Below are positions 60,601 to 64,000 of a stretch of DNA of 64,000 nt, in pieces. The DNA comes from Lytechinus pictus (taxonomy: Eukaryota > Echinodermata > Echinoidea > Temnopleuroida > Toxopneustidae). Each line of letters opens with the position of its first letter. Position 1 is the stretch's first letter. Location of the stretch: contig NC_087253.1 in the NCBI RefSeq assembly GCF_037042905.1, positions 12,071,001 to 12,135,000 of the forward strand, written 5' to 3'. The notes beneath the pieces are model-generated. The model was not told the DNA's origin. It saw nothing but the letters and a program-made list of their open reading frames with translations, and made no database searches. The translations under genes were made by a program, and so were the position numbers.

Positions 60601-63600
60601 TATAAAGTTCCATTCTTACCTTGTAATGGGCAGCAACATAGATAGACATCAATCTCTGTAGGAAAACTTCTGAAGCTTTGTGGTAGCTGAATAATGTATC
60701 TCTGTTGATGTAATACGTGCAAGGTAGTCAAGGGCGATAGTAAAGGGTTTAAATTCTGGTCCAGGAGGCACAAAACTAACAAAACATTTTGACTTTGAAA
60801 TCATTTTACGAATGGGACAAATTCACCTAGTGCACTGTACCTTCTAGTAAAAACAATCAATTTCAATAATACTGAATACCAAATGGCTTCTCCTCCTCCT
60901 CCTTGTTCTTTTTCTGTGCCCAGGGCTCCGTAACACAAAGATTAGTGATCAATCGTTTAATGAACTGACCAATCAATATCAATGTTACACGCGCATTAGG
61001 TTTAAAATAATGACCAGGGACCAATCAGTGTGGTTCTTTCATATTTGCAATTCATCGCAAACCTTGATTGTTCAAACCAGGGGGTGTTTAATGAAGAGTT
61101 AAGTGTAACTTAGAATCATGCTTAAATGCCGGCATGAACATGAATTATAACGCACAATTGTATTGATCAATGCTGTGATGTCTTTTACACCACACACCAC
61201 TGGGAATTTAAGTGCGATTTTAAGTCACACTTAAATCTTTTTAAACACCCCCAGGGCCCAGAGACGGTGGTTTGGGATTATGCCTACACTTCTACAAATT
61301 CTTACTGCCTAGCCACATTGCTTATTTGATCTGACAGCTCCCTTCCTCGGGTGTCTAGATGTAATGAATGTCAACCAGGGGAGGGGGTTCGGTTTTAAAC
61401 AAAGGGTTATTGTCATGATGAAAAAGGATATAAATCACAATCTGCAGGTAAAGGACAACCCGATGATATTCTTTGAACCTCAGCGACATTGAGACACAGG
61501 AGTTCATTGAGCCACTTTTCAACGCTGTCACCTTCGCTGTAACGTATCGACTCCTCCAACGTCACCTCATGTAACACCCGACCTACATGTACGGACAAGA
61601 AACGCAAAGGTCTAGTTTTTAAAACAGTCACATACAATTTATTCATCAAGCTTTCAGCTGGTTTATATTCTCTACCTGAACAAAAACAATCAAAACAGAA
61701 ATTACATTGTCGGTCTCTTATCTTTGATAACACTATGAAAAAATTGTTCCAAATAAGAAACAAAAATGGTCCAAAGGTCGATCCCTGAGAAACTCAATGT
61801 TTTATTTATATAGAATATATGTGGCTATTCATGAGCTCTAGTTCATATATACAACATTGAGGCACAGGACTTCCCCGATCCACTTCTCAACACTGTTGCC
61901 TTCACTGTAACGCATCGATTATACAAAAGAAACGCAGAGGTCTAGTTTTTAAAACGGTACAAAGTATTCAATATTTCAATTTTTTTAATTCACATTCAGG
62001 GGCTACTTTTCACCATTTACTGCCTTATTCTGTAACATTGAATAAGCCTTAACATTGCAATGAATGGGGATTTTCAGGGGTCTTTGGAGCATTTCGGGGG
62101 CAAAATCTCCCCAAGCCCAAATGTTTTTTTTTTCTGTTTCAACTGGTTTCTATTCTTCACCTGAACAAAAACATTAAGATGTTGGTCTCTTATCTTTGAT
62201 AACAATATGGAAAAAATGCTCCAAATAAAGAAGGAACAAAATTGGTTCAAAGGGCAATCCCAGAGAAACTCCATGTTTTATTTCTATTGAATATTTAAGG
62301 CTTGGCCGAAGAATTTCTTGCTGGTAAACCAAGTTTGCTGCCCCAAAATATGTTTCTGTTGGTGGAATTTCCAATGCTTTTCGTAAAGTTTGGGGTGAGC
62401 GAATAATAATCAACTCCCCATAAAAGCTGACACACAACAGACTGTTAAGATTGACCTTCGACCTTACCTGAAGCAGATGACCCAGTTGAAAGTGAGCTGG
62501 TTGGCTTGTTATCAGCAGAGCTACTCGCACCAAACGTTGCATTCTGCTTCCTCAGCTGCTGGAGCAGTTTGAGGGATAGAGACCTACCAGTGCCTTCATA
62601 CCTGTGGAGTATTTCATGAAACAATACTATTACAAGCTACTGAAATCATGCTGAAAACAATCTTACTGCAGATCGCCAACACAGATAAGCACATGTGGGA
62701 CAATATATTATCATTGCTTAGAAAAAGACCTGACAAAAGTTTTAAATGTCATGCTTATTTTGATAATTTGTCAGCAATTACACAATTTCTAGTAGAATCC
62801 ACTGGCACATGTTTTTATTCATACATACAGACACTTGGATGGTTATTTTATTGGATTCTGTACTAACTTATTTTGTGAAGTAGTTACCTCAACTTGCAGT
62901 CATCGTTAAAATAACTCTTTACAACAGGATGAACTTCCCATCCAAATTTCCTTACCCATTGATGGTCGAAGACATGAAGACCAGGTAAGGACCGAGGAGT
63001 TCTTTGACAAGAGGGAGTGGTACGGCAGCAGCTTCGTCAATCACAACCAACTCAGCTTGGCTTAACTTGTGGGCGTCACCGGGATGGATGTACTAAATAA
63101 AAGAAATGATTGAGGAAATTGCTAAATTTATCTTCCAAGTCATAGTATAAACAGGTAATAATGTTTGATAAGATAGATTTTCAGCAGTCAATTACATTTT
63201 CTTGATGTTCACGTATGAATATTCACAATATCTTGTGAATATTTAAAATTTCAGTAGCTTTGACAAATTCATTTATAAATACAGCTAAAAATTTGAATTA
63301 TTATCTCCATAACATGAAAGCATATACACCCCTGTACATGTATGAACATGTATACATATGCAAACAAAATACACCTTTACTTTCAAATTACAGATATTTT
63401 TTAACATGATTTGTATGCAACTTTGTCTAAAATGCAAAGGCCCCTGCAATAACATTGCAAGAAACATACATTTTCATTCCTGTGACAAACAATCATCCCA
63501 CTGGGAATTTTTTTTTTAATGGTTTCACAAACAAACAAGGGGAGCATTTCATGAAACAAATAGTTGGTCTTTTTCACTGCCAATTCTGCTCTGAGCCAAT

Positions 63601-64000
63601 CAGATGCAAGGATTTCAGTAGCTTATAACTGTCTTTACCTGGATGGTCTGCCTGTGTTCTCTGAAGATGTTCACTCTGATGACGGCTTTGTTGAATTCTG
63701 GGTTGGTTGACTGGACTAACTCGTAGTCAAGATGTTCCTGTGGATCAAGAAATAAGGTTGGTACACCAAAGATATTAAAAATATAAGGTGCACAATGCCA
63801 AATCTTTAATGAATTGTGCATCACAGTCAAGGTATTCCTGTGCATCAAGAAAACAAAGTTGTCACATCAAAGGATTTTAAAAACATTAGGAGCAAAATAC
63901 TAAATATTTAATGAATTGTGCACCTGTGCGTAAAGTAACTAAGATTGTCACACCAGAGATCTAAGGAGCACAATGCCAAATGTGTAATGAATTCTGCACT
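42668..64000 (-). CDS. NAT10: NAT10 (Kre33 family) RNA cytidine acetyltransferase, N-terminus off window
   Basis: Nucleolar enzyme that makes N4-acetylcytidine in 18S rRNA and, with THUMPD1, in tRNA, using acetyl-CoA and ATP. Exons: 63737-63639, 63092-62956, 62601-62468, 61582-61432, 60716-60620, 60173-60057, 59493-59392, 56682-56608, 53869-53759, 53380-53247, 52937-52889, 51191-51089, 49251-49141, 48416-48247, 47713-47495, 44539-44466, 43449-43369, 42815-42668. They join in frame to 703 residues, about the C-terminal two thirds of the ~1025-residue family protein. The helicase Walker B is [14 protein letters not shown]; the GNAT acetyl-CoA loop is [20 protein letters not shown], split by an intron; the C-terminus is lysine-rich ([18 protein letters not shown]). 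One intron (61431-60717) is AT-AC; the others are GT-AG. Upstream exons lie beyond 64000. Confidence 0.97.
42940..43330. repeat. (GAT)n-type trinucleotide repeat in NAT10 last intron
   Basis: GATGATGATGATAATGATGG and similar words run through most of the intron between the last two NAT10 exons. Met- or Ile-rich frames on both strands are artefacts. A short duplication (AATATTATGTTGTTAATGAT) lies within it. Confidence 0.93.
44030..44420 (+). mobile_element. tRNA-derived SINE, second family
   Basis: B-box-like GGGTTCGAGTCGACC near 44111 within a tRNA-like head, then a body with CTCAGATAGGACGTTAAATGG, GTCACCACCTTTGTACGTTA and AGAACCCACTGCAC, and a tail CAAATAATAATAAGAATAAT near 44420. The same body is common in marine invertebrate SINEs (from memory). 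It ends about 45 bp before the donor of NAT10 exon 44539-44466. Confidence 0.75.
45019..45202. mobile_element. AAGTCCACCCC MITE, short internally deleted copy
   Basis: TTAAGTCCACCCCC at the left and GGTGGACTCGCCCTTTAA at the right, only 184 bp apart. It keeps the AAAATATCATAACTTTC word of the family but lacks the central ~400 bp. Confidence 0.8.
45470..46068. mobile_element. AAGTCCACCCC MITE, full-length copy 2
   Basis: TTAAAGGTCAAGTCCACCCC at the left, GGGGTGGACTTGTCCTTTAA at the right, TTAA at both borders. It contains AAGAAAGTTATGACATTTTA near the left end and its complement near the right. It lies in the NAT10 intron between exons 47713-47495 and 44539-44466. Confidence 0.92.
46800..47490 (-). 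repeat. (TCCA)n microsatellite carrying two decoy copies of a NAT10 exon end
   Basis: Long CATCCATCCATC repeats (46800-47135, 47225-47335, 47420-47490) enclose two copies, at about 47137-47222 and 47335-47420, of the last ~75 bp of the NAT10 exon 47713-47495. On the minus strand each reads GAGAGG(A)TTGTTAGCATGGAG, then GACAGACGATGGCACAAGA, then CTGGTAAGGAGG, so the 5' splice site is intact. Ile/His/Pro/Ser-rich frames on the plus strand are repeat artefacts. Confidence 0.93.
48010..48170. mobile_element. Partial relative of the GGCGTTGCAAGAAA MITE
   Basis: GGTGTTACAAGAAAATATAA and ACAAATTTGCAATTAATTTC match the element at 20616-20834, but the terminal repeats are worn. It ends about 75 bp from the donor of NAT10 exon 48416-48247. 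Confidence 0.55.
49460..50812 (+). mobile_element. 5'-truncated CR1/L2-like LINE with intact RT C-terminal half
   Basis: The frame is open from about 49460 ([18 protein letters not shown]) to the stop at 50709. It shows the reverse-transcriptase blocks [24 protein letters not shown] and [10 protein letters not shown] (the catalytic YADD), and the C-terminal [13 protein letters not shown] ... LKTHLFRTL. The endonuclease and the start of the RT are missing. After the stop come GTAAGCGCTTTGGGCC, AAAGCGCAGTACAAATAATA and an AATAAT-rich tail, the usual CR1/L2 3' end. The intact frame points to a fairly recent insertion. It is antisense in a NAT10 intron. Confidence 0.92.
51858..52449. mobile_element. 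592-bp TTAA MITE, family GGAGAATGAAACTC, copy 1
   Basis: TTAAAGGAGAATGAAACTCT at the left and GGGTTTCATTCTCCTTTAA at the right, TTAA at both borders. The whole element is a loose palindrome: GAGTTATGAGCATTTGAATG and GTTGCATTGCCAATGGG-type segments recur inverted. Copy 2 at 55228-55819 has the same length and differs at only a few percent of positions. The 64-codon frame inside both copies is chance. Confidence 0.95.
53545..53655 (+). mobile_element. SINE 3' fragment
   Basis: GGATAATATAGGATCACCTT, CCAAGGTG and ATGCGCTATGCATATACC followed by a TATTATCATATTATCA tail match the 3' part of the SINE at 8446-8730. The tRNA-like head is absent (5' truncation). Confidence 0.7.
53937..54185 (-). mobile_element. 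tRNA-derived SINE, minus strand
   Basis: On the minus strand the head reads GGTGTTGTGGCTCAGTG (A box) and GGGCTCAAATCCCACCCC (B box), followed by the body (CACTCTCCACCCAGGTG) and the tail GCGCTATATAAAGTTGCATA. It lies 70 bp upstream, in gene sense, of the NAT10 exon that begins at 53869. Relatives are at 6500-6720 and 34255-34410. Confidence 0.85.
55138..55227 (+). mobile_element. tRNA-like SINE head, cut off by a MITE
   Basis: TTGGCTCAGTTGGAAGAGCG (A box) and GGAGTTTCAAACCCCGG (B-box-like) with an anticodon loop CTCACAA (Val-CAC-like). It stops at AGACGTTAA, where the 592-bp MITE copy 2 begins, so the MITE interrupted or replaced the SINE body. It is not a functional tRNA gene. Confidence 0.65.
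55228..55819. mobile_element. 592-bp TTAA MITE, copy 2
   Basis: Same ends, same length and nearly the same sequence as 51858-52449. Both lie in NAT10 introns in the same orientation, 3.4 kb apart. The high similarity points to recent transposition or gene conversion. Confidence 0.95.
55915..56527. mobile_element. AAGTCCACCCC MITE, full-length copy 3
   Basis: TTAAAGGACAAGTCCACCCC at the left; GGGGTGGACTTGGCCTTTAA at the right; TTAA borders. It lies about 80 bp downstream, in gene sense, of NAT10 exon 56682-56608. Confidence 0.92.
56895..57041. mobile_element. 147-bp GTTGCAGAAAGAG MITE, copy 2
   Basis: Left GGGGCCTGTTGCAGAAAGAG, right CTCTTTCTGCAACGGGCCCC. Same length as 41521-41667, with scattered substitutions. 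Confidence 0.9.
57060..58320 (+). mobile_element. Probable LINE 3' UTR and unassigned sequence
   Basis: This T/C-rich stretch ends near 57930 with GCTGAATGTGGGCTATCCCC, TTGTATATAATTATGC and AAATAAATACTACTACTACC, a tail of the style seen at LINE 3' ends. No coding block is recognised before it. 57935-58320 has a chance 124-codon frame. The whole stretch lies in the 2.7-kb NAT10 intron between exons 59493-59392 and 56682-56608. Confidence 0.35.
58325..59365 (+). pseudogene. Broken PHD-finger ORF, probably retrotransposon ORF1
   Basis: A 239-codon frame (58325-59044) contains a PHD-like zinc finger, [20 protein letters not shown] followed by WLQFTC and CGSC. It stops at TGA in the middle of a second such finger ([25 protein letters not shown]), where a Cys codon would be expected. 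The sequence [14 protein letters not shown] then continues in another frame, so there is also a frameshift. Two PHD-type fingers before a proline-rich tail are known from ORF1 proteins of some non-LTR retrotransposons. It is antisense in a NAT10 intron. A host PHD gene fragment is less likely. Confidence 0.6.
60921..61075. mobile_element. CCGTAACACAAAG MITE copy inside the AT-AC intron
   Basis: GGGCTCCGTAACACAAAGAT at the left with TGACCAATCAATATCAATG and GACCAATCAGTGTGGTTCTTTC inside corresponds to 36980-37137. The right end is worn. Confidence 0.75.
61079..61254. mobile_element. MITE with GGGGGTGTTTAATGAAGAG ends
   Basis: AGGGGGTGTTTAATGAAGAG ... TTAAGTGTAACTTA at the left pairs with TAAGTCACACTTAAATC ... 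TTTTTAAACACCCCC at the right. It also lies within the AT-AC intron of NAT10, next to the previous element. Confidence 0.85.
61850..62290 (-). repeat. Decoy copy of NAT10 exon 61582-61432 with its upstream intron
   Basis: 61855-61925 (ACATTGAGGCACAGGACTTC ... CACTGTAACGCATCGA) repeats the exon interior at 61487-61555. Then GCAGAGGTCTAGTTTTTAAA and, at 62135-62290, TCTTATCTTTGATAACAATATGG, ATCCCAGAGAAACTCCATG repeat the upstream intron at 61600-61810. The exon part of the copy is shortened and its acceptor is missing, so it is a dead duplicate. Confidence 0.85.
63727..64000 (-). repeat. Three ~100-bp tandem units including a decoy NAT10 acceptor
   Basis: Units start near 63727, 63827 and 63925 and share TCAAGAAAACAAAGTTGTCACA-like, AGGAGCACAATGCCAAAT and TTTAATGAATTGTGCA words. 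The first unit contains the real acceptor of exon 63737-63639 (minus strand GATCCACAG|GAACATCTTGAC). The second has an intact-looking decoy (GATGCACAG|GAATACCTTGAC). The third is worn and may continue past the window edge. Confidence 0.85.

Larger units (their letters stand above)
60717..61431 (-). other. NAT10: AT-AC (U12-type) intron of NAT10
   Basis: On the minus strand the exon ends GATTGTGATTT, then the intron starts ATATCCTTTTT at 61431, the exact U12 5' splice consensus. It ends CCTTGCAC at 60717 before GTATTACATCAAC. A U12-like branch site GCCCTTGAC (60735-60727) has its A 11 nt before the end. Joining here gives ADCDL-YYINRDT in frame, which matches the conserved NAT10 sequence; no GT-AG choice does. 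There is no long polypyrimidine tract, as expected. Confidence 0.93.

Noticed and set aside
61413..61431. GT-AG donor for NAT10 exon 61582-61432
   Set aside because: No GT near the exon end keeps the protein frame; ATATCC with a CAC end does, so the AT-AC intron was preferred.

Overview
The window is nuclear DNA of a marine invertebrate, most likely an echinoderm and probably a sea urchin. The evidence is AT-rich DNA, small exons separated by introns with normal GT-AG borders, many short inverted-repeat elements, tRNA-derived SINEs with TATTATT tails, and CR1/L2-like LINE pieces. The species call is an inference from repeat style and gene structure; no marker gene fixes it.

Three conserved housekeeping genes can be rebuilt exon by exon. 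(1) CMTR2, the cap-2 mRNA ribose methyltransferase, lies on the minus strand at 21113-7482: 15 coding exons, about 1160 codons, with a very long extra exon. (2) RUVBL2 (Reptin), an AAA+ ATPase, lies on the plus strand at 23990-36790: 14 coding exons, 466 codons, complete. (3) NAT10, the RNA cytidine acetyltransferase, lies on the minus strand from the right edge to 42668: 18 exons, 703 codons, lacking the N-terminal third, which is outside the window. CMTR2 and RUVBL2 are head to head; RUVBL2 and NAT10 converge. All three act in RNA capping, snoRNP assembly or RNA modification, but nothing here shows that they are co-regulated.

Layout: 1-3420 holds tandemly repeated wreckage of a Kolobok-like transposase plus a 101-bp minisatellite. 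3499-6144 is a 1.2-kb direct duplication whose two copies flank an array of eleven 17-bp palindromes at 20-bp spacing. 6145-7480 holds repeats up to the CMTR2 stop. 7482-21113 is CMTR2. 21114-23989 is the shared upstream region, with two foldback elements and a long pyrimidine tract. 23990-36790 is RUVBL2. 36791-42667 is intergenic and mostly small transposons. 42668-64000 is NAT10, whose introns carry LINE, SINE and MITE copies.

The most striking observations are: (a) at eight places in the three genes, the edge of an exon with its splice site has been copied one to six times into the neighbouring intron, most dramatically six decoy starts of the RUVBL2 Walker B exon; (b) NAT10 has an AT-AC, U12-type intron at 61431-60717; (c) the palindrome array at 4702-4917. 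No CRISPR, operon or bacterial feature is present.
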